From JAWBMQ01 sp038828875 (GTDB lineage: Archaea > Nanobdellota > Nanobdellia > Woesearchaeales > JAWBMQ01), in assembly GCA_038828875.1 (NCBI GenBank), contig JAWBMQ010000001.1, forward strand, positions 110,367-174,366: 64,000 nt of DNA, written 5' to 3'. Every line of letters begins with the position of its first letter. Position 1 is the first letter of the stretch. A program made the translations under genes and the position numbers. This document shows, piece by piece, positions 1-7,795 of this stretch. Under the pieces are notes generated by a model. The model did not search any database. It was not told the DNA's origin and was given only the letters and a program-made list of their open reading frames with translations.

Positions 1-23
1 TAATAAAATTCAGAGGTGATTTA

Positions 24-581
24 ATGCTTTCAGAAATTCTATTTTTAGGTAGAGGAGGTCAAGGTGGAAAAACTGCTGCTTTTATTTATGCTAAAGCTGT
101 TGCATTCAATGGTTATTATATTAAAGCATTTCCTGAATACGGTCCTGAAAGAACAGGAGCTCCTGTAAAGGCATTTATTAGAATTTCTGATAAACCAATA
201 AGATTGCATTCTAATATTTATAATCCAACTCATTTTGTACTTTTAGATCTAACTTTAGCAGATTATGCAAAATCTTTAGGTTTTTTTAATGCTTCAATTA
301 TTCTTTTGAATGCAAATGAAGAACAAGCAATGAAAATAAAATCATATACTGAAAATAAAATATATTACTTAGATGCTAAGAAAATAAGTATTGAAGAAAT
401 AGGTAAAAATTATCCAAACATACCGTTGATAGGTGCATTTGAAAAGATTATGAATTTAACAACATTGGATTATCTTAAAAAGGCGTTAATTGAAGTTTCA
501 GGAGCGAAATGGAGTAAAGAGATTATTGAAAAAAACGGAAGAGCATTAATTAGAGGCTTTGAAGAAGTTAAATTGCTGTAA
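24..581 (+). CDS. porC: Pyruvate:ferredoxin oxidoreductase, gamma subunit
   Basis: Gamma subunit of the four-subunit 2-oxoacid:ferredoxin oxidoreductase, which converts pyruvate and CoA to acetyl-CoA, CO2 and reduced ferredoxin in the cytoplasm. The 185-residue protein opens with the family glycine loop (GRGGQGGKTAA, residues 9-19) and has the PEYGPERTGAPV segment typical of PorC. The ATG follows GAGGTGAT at good spacing. It is first of a gamma-delta-alpha-beta run with 10-25 nt gaps, so one operon is likely; its promoter would lie before the window. Pyruvate as substrate is inferred from the alpha subunit. Confidence 0.93.
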   Translation: MLSEILFLGRGGQGGKTAAFIYAKAVAFNGYYIKAFPEYGPERTGAPVKAFIRISDKPIRLHSNIYNPTHFVLLDLTLADYAKSLGFFNASIILLNANEEQAMKIKSYTENKIYYLDAKKISIEEIGKNYPNIPLIGAFEKIMNLTTLDYLKKALIEVSGAKWSKEIIEKNGRALIRGFEEVKLL

Positions 582-592
582 AAGGTGAAAAA

Positions 593-877
593 ATGGATCT
601 AAAAAATTCAAAAGATTTACCAATAGGAGGATATATTACAAAACCTGGAAATTCTTTAGAGTTTAAAACAGGAGTTTGGAGAACATACAAACCAGTATTT
701 CATTCTGAAAAATGTGTTAATTGTGGCTTGTGTACCTTATATTGTCCGGATGATGCAATAATTAGGGATGAAAATAACAAAGTAGTAGGAATAAATTACG
801 AATATTGTAAAGGATGTGGAATTTGTAGCAATGTTTGTAAAGTAAAGGCTATTACGATGGAATTAGAACAAAAATGA
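593..877 (+). CDS. porD: Pyruvate:ferredoxin oxidoreductase, delta subunit
   Basis: Small ferredoxin-like subunit carrying two [4Fe-4S] clusters that pass electrons from the catalytic subunits to soluble ferredoxin. Two complete CxxCxxCxxxC motifs are visible: C41, C44, C47, C51 and C72, C75, C78, C82, in a 94-residue protein, the usual delta size. The ATG lies just after AAAGGTGAAA. It sits between gamma and alpha in the operon. Confidence 0.94.
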   Translation: MDLKNSKDLPIGGYITKPGNSLEFKTGVWRTYKPVFHSEKCVNCGLCTLYCPDDAIIRDENNKVVGINYEYCKGCGICSNVCKVKAITMELEQK

Positions 878-887
878 AGGTGATACT

Positions 888-2051
888 ATGAAAGAAAAAA
901 TTCCTTTAACATTGTTAGGTGCACATGCTGCTGCATATGCTATGAAACAGATTAATCCTGATGTAGTTGCAGCATATCCAATAACACCACAAACACCAAT
1001 CATGGAAAAATTTTCAGAATATGTAGCTGACGGTTTAGTTAATTCTGAAATGATTTTAGTGGAATCAGAACATTCTGCAATGAGCGCTTGTGTAGGTGCA
1101 AGTGCTGCAGGAGCTAGAGTTATGACAGCTACTTCTTCTGTAGGTTTAGCTTTGATGACTGAAATTGTTTTCATAGCATCTTCAATGAGATTACCTATAG
1201 TAATGAACGTGGTAAATCGTGCTTTATCTGGAAACATAAACATACATGGAGATCATTCTGATTCTATGTTAGTTCGAGATTCTGGTTGGGTACAATTGTA
1301 CAGTGAAAATGCTCAAGAAGTTTATGAAAACAACATTTTTGCAATAAAATTGGCTGAAAAATACAATGTACCAGTAATGGTAATGCAAGATGGTTTTATT
1401 ACTTCTCATGCATTAGAAAATGTTTTTGTTTTAAAGGATGAGGATGTTAAAAGTTTAATAGGAGAAAATAAAAGAGAGAATACATTATTAAATAGCAATT
1501 TAACCATAGGACCTTTAGATTTGTTTGATTATTATTTTGAACATAAGTATCAGCAAATAGAGTTGTTTGAAACAATAAGAAAAGAATTCAATAAAGAAGC
1601 AGAACAATTTTCAAAAGAAACAGGATATGGAATGTACAGTATAGAAAATTATATGGTTAATGATGCAGAATTTGTCTTAATGTGCATGAATTCTACAGCA
1701 GGAATTGTTAAGGACGTTGTAGATGAATTAAGAGAGCAAGGATATAAAGTTGGATGTTTAAAATTTAGATTATTTAGACCATTTCCAACTGAAGATCTGA
1801 GAAATATCATTAAATTTTCTAATGTTAAAATTATAGGTGTTTTAGATAGAGCAATTAGCGTAGGTTCTTCAGGACCCTTGAATTTAGAAGTAAAAAATGC
1901 GTTGTTTGGTTATTTTGATGGAAAAATATACAATTTTATTTATGGCTTAGGTGGAAGAGATGTTACTAAAGATCAAATAAAGAATGCATTTATGATGCTT
2001 ATTGAAAATAAAGGATTAGAAGAGTTGAATTTTTTAGGATTGAGAAAATAA
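888..2051 (+). CDS. porA: Pyruvate:ferredoxin oxidoreductase, alpha subunit
   Basis: Alpha subunit, which helps bind thiamine diphosphate and pyruvate. The 387-residue protein has the PorA core: an AAYPITPQTPIMEK segment near residues 30-43, VESEHSAMSACVGASAAGAR, and an RDSGWVQLYSENAQE block, all characteristic of pyruvate rather than 2-oxoglutarate or isovalerate enzymes. The ATG follows AAGGTGATACT. It is full length and continues the operon from porD into porB. Confidence 0.93.
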   Translation: MKEKIPLTLLGAHAAAYAMKQINPDVVAAYPITPQTPIMEKFSEYVADGLVNSEMILVESEHSAMSACVGASAAGARVMTATSSVGLALMTEIVFIASSMRLPIVMNVVNRALSGNINIHGDHSDSMLVRDSGWVQLYSENAQEVYENNIFAIKLAEKYNVPVMVMQDGFITSHALENVFVLKDEDVKSLIGENKRENTLLNSNLTIGPLDLFDYYFEHKYQQIELFETIRKEFNKEAEQFSKETGYGMYSIENYMVNDAEFVLMCMNSTAGIVKDVVDELREQGYKVGCLKFRLFRPFPTEDLRNIIKFSNVKIIGVLDRAISVGSSGPLNLEVKNALFGYFDGKIYNFIYGLGGRDVTKDQIKNAFMMLIENKGLEELNFLGLRK

Positions 2052-2072
2052 AGATAAAATAAGGTGATTATT

Positions 2073-2990
2073 ATGAACATGAAAGAATTAATGTATAAAG
2101 ACTCTCTTTTAGCAAGCGGTCATAGGCTTTGTCCTGGTTGTGGAGCTGCAATAGTTGCAAAAATGACTTTAGCTGTTTCAGGAGAAAATACAGTAGTGGC
2201 TAATGCAACTGGTTGTTTAGAAGTTTCTACTACAATATTCCCTTACACATCTTGGAAAGTTCCTTATATTCATAATGCTTTTGAAAATGCTGCAGCAACA
2301 ATAAGCGGAGTTGTTTCAGCTTATGAATCTTTAAAAAAGCAAGGAAAGATAAACAAAGAACTTAAATTTGTTGCTTTTGGTGGAGATGGAGGTACTTATG
2401 ATATTGGTTTGCAAAGTTTATCAGGAGCGTTAGAAAGAGGGCATAAATTTGTTTATATTTTGTATGATAATGAAGCATATATGAACACAGGAATTCAAAG
2501 AAGTTCAGCTACTCCTTTAGGTGCTGCAACAACTACAACTCCTGTAGGAGAAATTAAGAAAGGCAAAGAGCAAAATAGAAAAGATATTGTAGAAATTATT
2601 GCTGCGCATAATATTCCTTACGTTGCTCAAGCTAGTATTGCGTATTTTGCAGATTTTTTCAAAAAATTAGAAAAAGCTTTCAATGTTGATGGTCCTGCGT
2701 TTATTAATGTAATCTCTCCATGTCCTCTTGGTTGGGGATTTGATTCAAGTTTAACTGTAGAGATGGCAAGATTAGCAGTAGAAACTAATTTTTGGCCATT
2801 ATACGAAGTAGAAAATGGAAAATATGTTCTAAATTATGAACCAAAAAATAGATTACCAATTACTGAATGGATTAAACATCAAGCAAGATTCAAGCATTTA
2901 TTGCTTCCTGAAAATAAAGAAATTTTAGAAAAATTACAGAACTACGTTGATTGGCATTTTGAAATGATAAAGAAGAAAACTCAACTTTAA
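2073..2990 (+). CDS. porB: Pyruvate:ferredoxin oxidoreductase, beta subunit
   Basis: Beta subunit that binds thiamine diphosphate/Mg and one [4Fe-4S] cluster. A CPGCG cluster motif lies at residues 20-24, NATGCLE follows, and the cofactor motif GGDGGTYDIG with YDNEAYMNTG is intact. I start at the ATG at 2073 because AAGGTGAT at 2061-2068 is the ribosome site; the open frame extends to a GTG at 2064 inside that site. At 305 residues it is normal length and is the last gene of the operon. A T-rich tract follows before tRNA-Gln. Confidence 0.93.
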   Translation: MNMKELMYKDSLLASGHRLCPGCGAAIVAKMTLAVSGENTVVANATGCLEVSTTIFPYTSWKVPYIHNAFENAAATISGVVSAYESLKKQGKINKELKFVAFGGDGGTYDIGLQSLSGALERGHKFVYILYDNEAYMNTGIQRSSATPLGAATTTTPVGEIKKGKEQNRKDIVEIIAAHNIPYVAQASIAYFADFFKKLEKAFNVDGPAFINVISPCPLGWGFDSSLTVEMARLAVETNFWPLYEVENGKYVLNYEPKNRLPITEWIKHQARFKHLLLPENKEILEKLQNYVDWHFEMIKKKTQL

Positions 2991-2997
2991 AGAACAT

Positions 2998-3043
2998 CTA
3001 ACAAAAAATTTTTAAATTATTTTTCTTTCTTTTTTTTATTCTT
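2998..3043 (+). terminator. T-rich tract after porB
   Basis: Oligo-T runs between the porB stop and tRNA-Gln, without a GC hairpin. This is the form of intrinsic archaeal termination signal. The part near 3010-3020 (TTTTTAAATT) could equally be the TATA element of the tRNA. Confidence 0.35.
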
Positions 3044-3044
3044 T

Positions 3045-3117
3045 AGCCCCGTAGTGTAGAGGCCAAGCATGCAGGGCTTTGGACCCTGCGACCCCGGTTC
3101 GAATCCGGGCGGGGCTA
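3045..3117 (+). tRNA. tRNA-Gln (UUG)
   Basis: Full cloverleaf: acceptor AGCCCCG pairs with CGGGGCT and the discriminator is A at 3117. The anticodon stem CAGGG/CCCTG encloses loop CTTTGGA with anticodon TTG at 3079-3081, and the T arm contains GGTTCGAATCC. The A at position 1 and no encoded CCA fit archaeal tRNA-Gln. No intron. Confidence 0.96.
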
Positions 3118-3161
3118 TTTTTCAAAAAAATTCTTTATTTTTTTCTTGTTTTTTATAAAAG

Positions 3162-3204
3162 TTGTAATTATTTAGTTACAAGTAGTTACAAATCTTTAAA
3201 TATA
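3162..3204 (+). promoter_or_regulatory. Archaellin 1 promoter with TTACAA operator-like repeats
   Basis: TTGTAA (3162-3167) and two TTACAA copies (3176-3181, 3186-3191) form an inverted plus direct repeat immediately before a TATA-like box TTTAAATATA (3195-3204). The same block, with identical internal spacing, precedes the second archaellin gene, while flanking DNA has diverged. This suggests a shared regulator site overlapping the BRE region; its protein is unknown. Confidence 0.6.
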
Positions 3205-3253
3205 TAAAATACAAAAGTATTTGATAATTTTAATTTTAAAAGAGGGATAAAAA

Positions 3254-3832
3254 ATGAAGAAGAAAGCTGAAATGGGAATAGGTACGTTGATTTTGTTTAT
3301 AGCGATGATATTAGTTGCTGCTGTAGCAGCAGGAGTATTGATAAGTACTGCAATGGGTTTACAGAGTAAAGCGTTAATGACAGGTAAAAGGACAAAGGAT
3401 CGAGTTTCAACCCAATTAATGCCAGTAGTAATTTCTTCAGAAGATGGTTCAGACAATAATTTAGAGAATTTTTATGTACAAGTTCAGTTAGCACCAGGAA
3501 GTGAGCCAATAAAGTATTCTGAAATGGTTTTAGTAATGTCTACTAAAAACGATACTCAACAAATGACGTTGGATAATGTAGCAGTAAATTGTAGTGCAGA
3601 TCCAAGTACTTGGTCAACAGGAAAATATGGAATTATTGAAATGTTGAGTGATGGTGATACAAATTATTTAAACAGAGGAGAAGTTACTAAAATTTGTTTT
3701 AAATATACAAGATCAATAGCTGAAGATGAAGCAGTAGTGTTGCAATTAGTACCAAAATCAGGAAGTCCAGTGATTTTGGATTTAGTAATGCCCAGTGTTA
3801 TAAATCAAAAAACAATAGTACTTTATCCATAA
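3254..3832 (+). CDS. Archaellin (archaeal flagellin) 1
   Basis: Structural filament protein of the archaellum type. The N-terminus MKKKAEMG|IGTLILF is a class III signal peptide with the predicted cut after G8 by the prepilin peptidase, followed by the hydrophobic assembly helix (about residues 9-32) and a beta-rich C-terminal half. It is 192 residues, near the usual archaellin size. Two neighbouring genes have almost the same first 60 residues and the same C-terminus. The motor genes (ArlI, ArlJ and others) are not in this window. An adhesive pilus is the alternative reading. Confidence 0.87.
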   Translation: MKKKAEMGIGTLILFIAMILVAAVAAGVLISTAMGLQSKALMTGKRTKDRVSTQLMPVVISSEDGSDNNLENFYVQVQLAPGSEPIKYSEMVLVMSTKNDTQQMTLDNVAVNCSADPSTWSTGKYGIIEMLSDGDTNYLNRGEVTKICFKYTRSIAEDEAVVLQLVPKSGSPVILDLVMPSVINQKTIVLYP

Positions 3833-3835
3833 AAA

Positions 3836-3886
3836 TTTTATACTTTTCTTCTTTTTCTTTTATATTTTTTTTAAAATTTTTATAGA
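3836..3886 (+). terminator. T-rich terminator after archaellin 1
   Basis: A 50-nt stretch dominated by T runs directly follows the stop codon and precedes the next operator block. This fits intrinsic archaeal termination and implies archaellin 1 and 2 are separately transcribed. Confidence 0.4.
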
Positions 3887-3906
3887 TTTCTAAATTGCTT
3901 GAATTT

Positions 3907-3949
3907 TTGTAATTATTTAGTTACAAGTAGTTACAAATGTTTAAATATA
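3907..3949 (+). promoter_or_regulatory. Archaellin 2 promoter with TTACAA operator-like repeats
   Basis: Second copy of the block seen before archaellin 1: TTGTAA at 3907-3912, TTACAA at 3921-3926 and 3931-3936, TATA-like TTTAAATATA at 3940-3949. Spacing to the ATG is 86 nt from the first element (92 nt in copy 1). The third archaellin lacks it. Confidence 0.6.
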
Positions 3950-3992
3950 AAAAAAGAACTAAGAATTAAACAATTTTCGAGGGGGATAAAAA

Positions 3993-4562
3993 ATGAAGAA
4001 GAAAGCTGAAATGGGAATAGGTACGTTGATTTTATTTATAGCAATGATATTGGTTGCAGCGGTAGCAGCAGGAGTATTGATAAGTACAGCAATGGGTTTG
4101 CAAAGTAAAGCATTAATGACAGGTAAAAGGACAAAGGATAGAGTTTCAACTCAATTAATGCCCGTAGTAATTTCTGCTGAAGATGGAAGTACAAATAATA
4201 ATTTAGAGAATTTTTATGTACAAGTTCAATTAGCTCCAGGAAGTGAACCAATAAAATATTCTGAAATGGTAGTAGTTATGTCTACTAAAAATGATACAAA
4301 ACAAATGACTTTAAATTCTACAGCTACTTGTTCTAGCTTGCCATCTTCAGGACAATATGCAGTAGAAGAAATGTTGAGTGATGGAGATACGAATTATTTA
4401 ACTAGAGGAGAAGTAGCAAGAATCTGCTTTACATATAGTAGATCTATTGGAGAAGATGAAGCAGTAGTGTTGCAATTAGTACCAAAATCAGGAAGTCCAG
4501 TAATTTTAGATTTAGTAATGCCTAGTATTATAAATCAAAAGACAATTGTTCTTTATCCATAA
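3993..4562 (+). CDS. Archaellin 2
   Basis: Second archaellin paralog, 189 residues. Its first 61 residues match archaellin 1, including the class III signal (predicted cut after G8) and assembly helix, and so does the C-terminal stretch from EDEAVVLQLVPK to the end. The middle differs most, around TLNSTATCSSLPSS and SDGDTNYLTRGEV; in archaellins this part is usually surface-exposed. It has its own operator and promoter copy, and GAGGGG lies just before the ATG. Tandem duplication is clear; gene conversion would explain why the ends stay alike. Confidence 0.87.
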   Translation: MKKKAEMGIGTLILFIAMILVAAVAAGVLISTAMGLQSKALMTGKRTKDRVSTQLMPVVISAEDGSTNNNLENFYVQVQLAPGSEPIKYSEMVVVMSTKNDTKQMTLNSTATCSSLPSSGQYAVEEMLSDGDTNYLTRGEVARICFTYSRSIGEDEAVVLQLVPKSGSPVILDLVMPSIINQKTIVLYP

Positions 4563-4563
4563 A

Positions 4564-4616
4564 TTTGTTTTTTCTTTTTCTTTTAAATTTTTTATATTTT
4601 TAAGCTTTTCTTTTGT
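4564..4616 (+). terminator. T-rich terminator after archaellin 2
   Basis: Dense T runs after the archaellin 2 stop codon, matching the position and composition of the tract after archaellin 1. Confidence 0.4.
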
Positions 4617-4703
4617 TTTTCATAAGAAAGTGATTAAAAAAAGAAATATTTAAATATTTGTTTAACATAATCCTATAACAGTATTCAAATGAGGTGATTA
4701 ATA

Positions 4704-5279
4704 ATGAAAAAAATGAAGAAGAAAGCTGAAATGGGAATAGGTACGTTGATTTTATTTATAGCGATGATATTGGTTGCTGCTGTAGCAGCAGGAGTATTGA
4801 TAAGTACAGCAATGGGTTTGCAAAGCAAAGCATTGATGACTGGTAAAAGGACAAAGGATAGAGTTTCAACCCAATTAATGCCAGTAGTAATTTCTGCAGA
4901 AGATGGTACAGATAATACTTTAGAAATATTTAGAATACAAGTTCAATTAGCTCCAGGAAGTGAGCCAATAAAATATTCTGAAATGGTAGTAGTTATGTCT
5001 ACGAAAAATGATACTAAAGAAATGTTGTTAAATTCTAGTGCTACTTGTTCTAGCTTGCCACCTTCTGGACAATATGCAATAGAAGAAATGCTAACGATGG
5101 GTGATTCAAATTATTTAACTAGAGGAGAAGTTGCAAAAATATGCTTTAATTATACAAGATCAATTGCAGAAGATGAATCAATAGTGTTGCAATTAGTACC
5201 AAAATCAGGAAGTCCAGTGATTTTGGATTTAGTAATGCCATCAATAATTAATCAGCAAACCATAGTGTTATATCCATAA
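4704..5279 (+). CDS. Archaellin 3
   Basis: Third tandem archaellin paralog, 191 residues. The signal region is three residues longer (MKKM before the shared MKKKAEMG) if translation starts at 4704, which has GAGGTGAT six nt upstream; a start at 4713 would match the paralogs exactly. It shares the assembly helix and the LVPKSGSPVILDLVMPS C-terminal segment. Its upstream DNA lacks the TTACAA block and instead has a TTTAAATATTTG box near 4649, so it is probably regulated differently. It could be a minor or basal filament subunit (inference). Confidence 0.86.
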   Translation: MKKMKKKAEMGIGTLILFIAMILVAAVAAGVLISTAMGLQSKALMTGKRTKDRVSTQLMPVVISAEDGTDNTLEIFRIQVQLAPGSEPIKYSEMVVVMSTKNDTKEMLLNSSATCSSLPPSGQYAIEEMLTMGDSNYLTRGEVAKICFNYTRSIAEDESIVLQLVPKSGSPVILDLVMPSIINQQTIVLYP

Positions 5280-5374
5280 TTTCTTTTGATTTTTTTCATT
5301 TTCTTCTTTAATTTATTAATATCAAAAAATTTATATATTAAAAAAGTTTAAATATTTAGAAATAGGTGAAATAA

Positions 5375-5998
5375 ATGTTGCCATATCAGCAATATATTCT
5401 GGTACTGGAAAAAATGGGTTTGTTTAGCGTGATTTTGCCTTGTATAATCTTTTATATTTTAATTGTTTCTGCATTAAATGGAGTGAAAATAATAAAAGAA
5501 GAAAGATTCAAGAAAATGCTTGCTTTGGCCTTAACTTTATTCATTGTTTTGCCTTTTGCATTAAGACCCACTTCAGGTCCTGTAGCTGTTGCATTTCAAG
5601 CGTTAATTCCTTTTGCAGCATTTTTAATTGCAGCAATAATTGTTTTAATTGTAATTCAATTCTTAGGTGGAAATTATAATGTTAATACTTGGACAGGTTT
5701 TATAATTTTGTTTATTATTTTTGCAAGCTTTGTAGCTTACTTCGTTGATAGATTTAAGTTAGCAGAAAAAAATCCTTTTTTCTATTTCATCTATAAGATG
5801 TTTTCAGTTGATCTTTTAGGTTGGTTAAAAACTGACGCAGGAATCGCAGTAATTTCATTAATCCTGTTAGTAGCATTATTTGTTTTTGTAATGTATGGAC
5901 CACAACCATTTAAAGAGAGTGGAGAAAAGATGTTGAAAAGCGGAAAAGAAGTAGCAAGAGATATAAAATTAACTTTTGTTGAAGATAAGAAACCATAA
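5375..5998 (+). CDS. Polytopic membrane protein, archaellin-adjacent (A)
   Basis: Unrecognised 207-residue integral membrane protein with about five hydrophobic segments (near residues 15-35, 48-64, 75-97, 106-125 and 156-175) and a short charged cytoplasmic tail. The start follows AGGTGA. The next gene has the same layout and local similarity (an LNGVK/LSGLK motif after the first helix, VIQFLGG/VFQLVG after the third), so the two look like tandem paralogs. The position after three archaellins hints at a surface-filament role, but there is no diagnostic motif. Confidence 0.75.
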   Translation: MLPYQQYILVLEKMGLFSVILPCIIFYILIVSALNGVKIIKEERFKKMLALALTLFIVLPFALRPTSGPVAVAFQALIPFAAFLIAAIIVLIVIQFLGGNYNVNTWTGFIILFIIFASFVAYFVDRFKLAEKNPFFYFIYKMFSVDLLGWLKTDAGIAVISLILLVALFVFVMYGPQPFKESGEKMLKSGKEVARDIKLTFVEDKKP

Positions 5999-6038
5999 AA
6001 CATAACATTTTTAAATTTCTTTTTCTAAATTATTGATT

Positions 6039-6617
6039 ATGTTATTAGCTACGATATTGGATGTTCCAAAAATCAGAGATTTTTTTATGCTATTTTTTTT
6101 ATTTATCTTTGCTTTTATTTTTCTATATACTATGTTATCAGGCTTAAAGTTTGAAGCAAAACAACTTTCTTTTTTTCCTTTGAAATCTAATTTTGCTGCT
6201 TTAATTGCTTTTTCATTAGCAATGTTGTTGATTTTTACTCGAGAGACTAAAGAGATGTTGAAAAATATAGTTCCTTGGATTTCAATAGTATTGTTGATTT
6301 TAATTTTAGTTATGTTAGTATTTCAGTTAGTAGGATTGGATATTTTTTCAGAAGCAGTTTTAGGATCTGAGGGCAAAAAATTAGTTTTATATTTAATCCT
6401 TGCTGTTGTGTTGTTAATTGTATTTTGGAATGTAGGAATTGTTTTTAATGAGCAAATGGTTGATGCAGCGAATAATAGTGATAATTTTGATTATATCTCA
6501 GGAAAAGAAGGATTTAGCAAGATGGCTTTAGCTATTGTATTTCATCCATTAGTTTTTCCAACCTTCATATTTTTGGTTGTTGTTGGGATTTTAGTTTGGT
6601 TTTTAATGCAAGATTAG
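6039..6617 (+). CDS. Polytopic membrane protein, archaellin-adjacent (B)
   Basis: Unrecognised 192-residue membrane protein with about five hydrophobic helices, apparently a paralog of the preceding gene. I use the ATG at 6039 rather than the in-frame TTG at 6033: there is no ribosome site, and a TATA-like TTTTTAAATT sits about 30 nt upstream, as in other leaderless genes here. The loop between helices 4 and 5 is polar (NNSDNFDYISGKEG). The following gene begins 8 nt after the stop, so they are probably cotranscribed. Confidence 0.72.
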   Translation: MLLATILDVPKIRDFFMLFFLFIFAFIFLYTMLSGLKFEAKQLSFFPLKSNFAALIAFSLAMLLIFTRETKEMLKNIVPWISIVLLILILVMLVFQLVGLDIFSEAVLGSEGKKLVLYLILAVVLLIVFWNVGIVFNEQMVDAANNSDNFDYISGKEGFSKMALAIVFHPLVFPTFIFLVVVGILVWFLMQD

Positions 6618-6625
6618 GTGAAAAA

Positions 6626-7207
6626 ATGAAAAAAAAGAATGAAACAATTATACTTTTGTTTTTGTTGATACTAATTTTGTCAGTAATTACAATTTTTATA
6701 ATCTTAGTGACTAAAAATCAAAGAATTACTGTTGTAGAATTTAATAGAATAGATTATACTAATATTAATTTTGAAGATTGTAAAAAATATTTTGATAAAG
6801 AAAAAGAAATTTGTTATATCCAATCATTAACTGCTACTGCAGAAAGAACAAAAAGTTTAAGTTTTTGTGAATTAATTGCAACTTATGTTCCAACAGAAAA
6901 AGGAAAAATATATTCAGAAAAATGTAAAAATAATATATTATATGCTAAAGCAATGGAAACTTTAGATTCTTCATTTTGTTATGCAATTAATGAGGAGCTT
7001 TTAAGAAATTCGTGTGTTGATAATTTATTCAACAAGCAATTAAATTTTGATGAAAAAAAGAAACTTTGCTATGGTATTAGAAATTTAGAAAAAAGAACAG
7101 TTTGTATTGAAGAAATATATAAAGAGTTGAAAGTTATTGGAATAAATTCAGAATATTGTAGTAAAGTAGATAATTTTGAGAAAGAAATTTGTTTAAGAAT
7201 ATTATAA
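6626..7207 (+). CDS. Membrane-anchored Cys-rich protein
   Basis: Unrecognised protein of 193 residues. One N-terminal membrane helix (residues 8-30) is followed by a charged domain with ten cysteines, arranged roughly as pairs separated by helical stretches (DCKKYF..ICYIQ, FCEL..KCKN, FCYA..SCVD, LCYG..VCIE, YCSK..ICLR). The pattern suggests a repeated disulfide-linked helical hairpin outside the membrane. GGTGA just before the ATG at 6626 decides the start over an upstream frame extension overlapping the previous gene. Confidence 0.72.
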   Translation: MKKKNETIILLFLLILILSVITIFIILVTKNQRITVVEFNRIDYTNINFEDCKKYFDKEKEICYIQSLTATAERTKSLSFCELIATYVPTEKGKIYSEKCKNNILYAKAMETLDSSFCYAINEELLRNSCVDNLFNKQLNFDEKKKLCYGIRNLEKRTVCIEEIYKELKVIGINSEYCSKVDNFEKEICLRIL

Positions 7208-7228
7208 TCTAATTTTTTATTTTTTAAT

Positions 7229-7750
7229 ATGGCTTCCTTTGATTTTTATAATGATTTAGCTAATTCTTATGATGAACTTTACAAAGAGGAACAATTTAGA
7301 AAATATTATTTTGTGAAAGAATATATTGGTAAACAAATACTTGATCTTGGTTGTGGTACTGGATTGTTTCTAGAATTTTTGATAGAAAATAAAATTAAGT
7401 TTGAAAAGTACGTCGGAATTGATTTATCTAAAAAATTAATAAATATTGCAAAGAAAAAACATAAAACTATGAAAAATGTTGAATTTATATTAGCAGATGC
7501 CACATCTTTCGATTATTCTAAGCTAAATGTGAATTTTGATACAATCGTTTCTTTTACAGCATTACACAACATGAATTCTATCACTTTTTTGACTTCTTTT
7601 AATTTTAAAGAAGCTGTTTTTATTTTGACTCTGTTAAAAAAATCTAAAAGGTTTGATGAATACAAAAATTTTCTAAAAAATAATTTTAAAATTATGAAGG
7701 AAATTGATGATTATCATGATTTGATATTAATCTTGAAAAGAGGACTGTAG
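7229..7750 (+). CDS. Class I SAM-dependent methyltransferase, small
   Basis: Rossmann-fold methyltransferase of 173 residues. Motif I is LDLGCGTGLFLEFL (about residues 37-50), the acidic residue after strand 2 is in VGIDLSKKLI, and ILADATSFD is the motif near strand 3. It is shorter than most family members and ends soon after the fifth strand, so substrate-specific elements are reduced. The substrate cannot be told from sequence. It appears leaderless (no ribosome site). Confidence 0.8.
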   Translation: MASFDFYNDLANSYDELYKEEQFRKYYFVKEYIGKQILDLGCGTGLFLEFLIENKIKFEKYVGIDLSKKLINIAKKKHKTMKNVEFILADATSFDYSKLNVNFDTIVSFTALHNMNSITFLTSFNFKEAVFILTLLKKSKRFDEYKNFLKNNFKIMKEIDDYHDLILILKRGL

Positions 7751-7795
7751 AAAAATTTATAAATTATTAATTCTTAAAATATTTGAACCTATAAA

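Noticed and set aside
3254..5279. The three archaellin copies as an assembly duplication artefact.
   Set aside because: Synonymous and non-synonymous differences, distinct middles and distinct spacers show they are real diverged paralogs.
6596..6625. Upstream extension of the Cys-rich gene to an in-frame ATG overlapping the previous gene.
   Set aside because: TAGGTGAAAAA immediately before the ATG at 6626 and the hydrophobic signal starting there make the shorter form far more likely.
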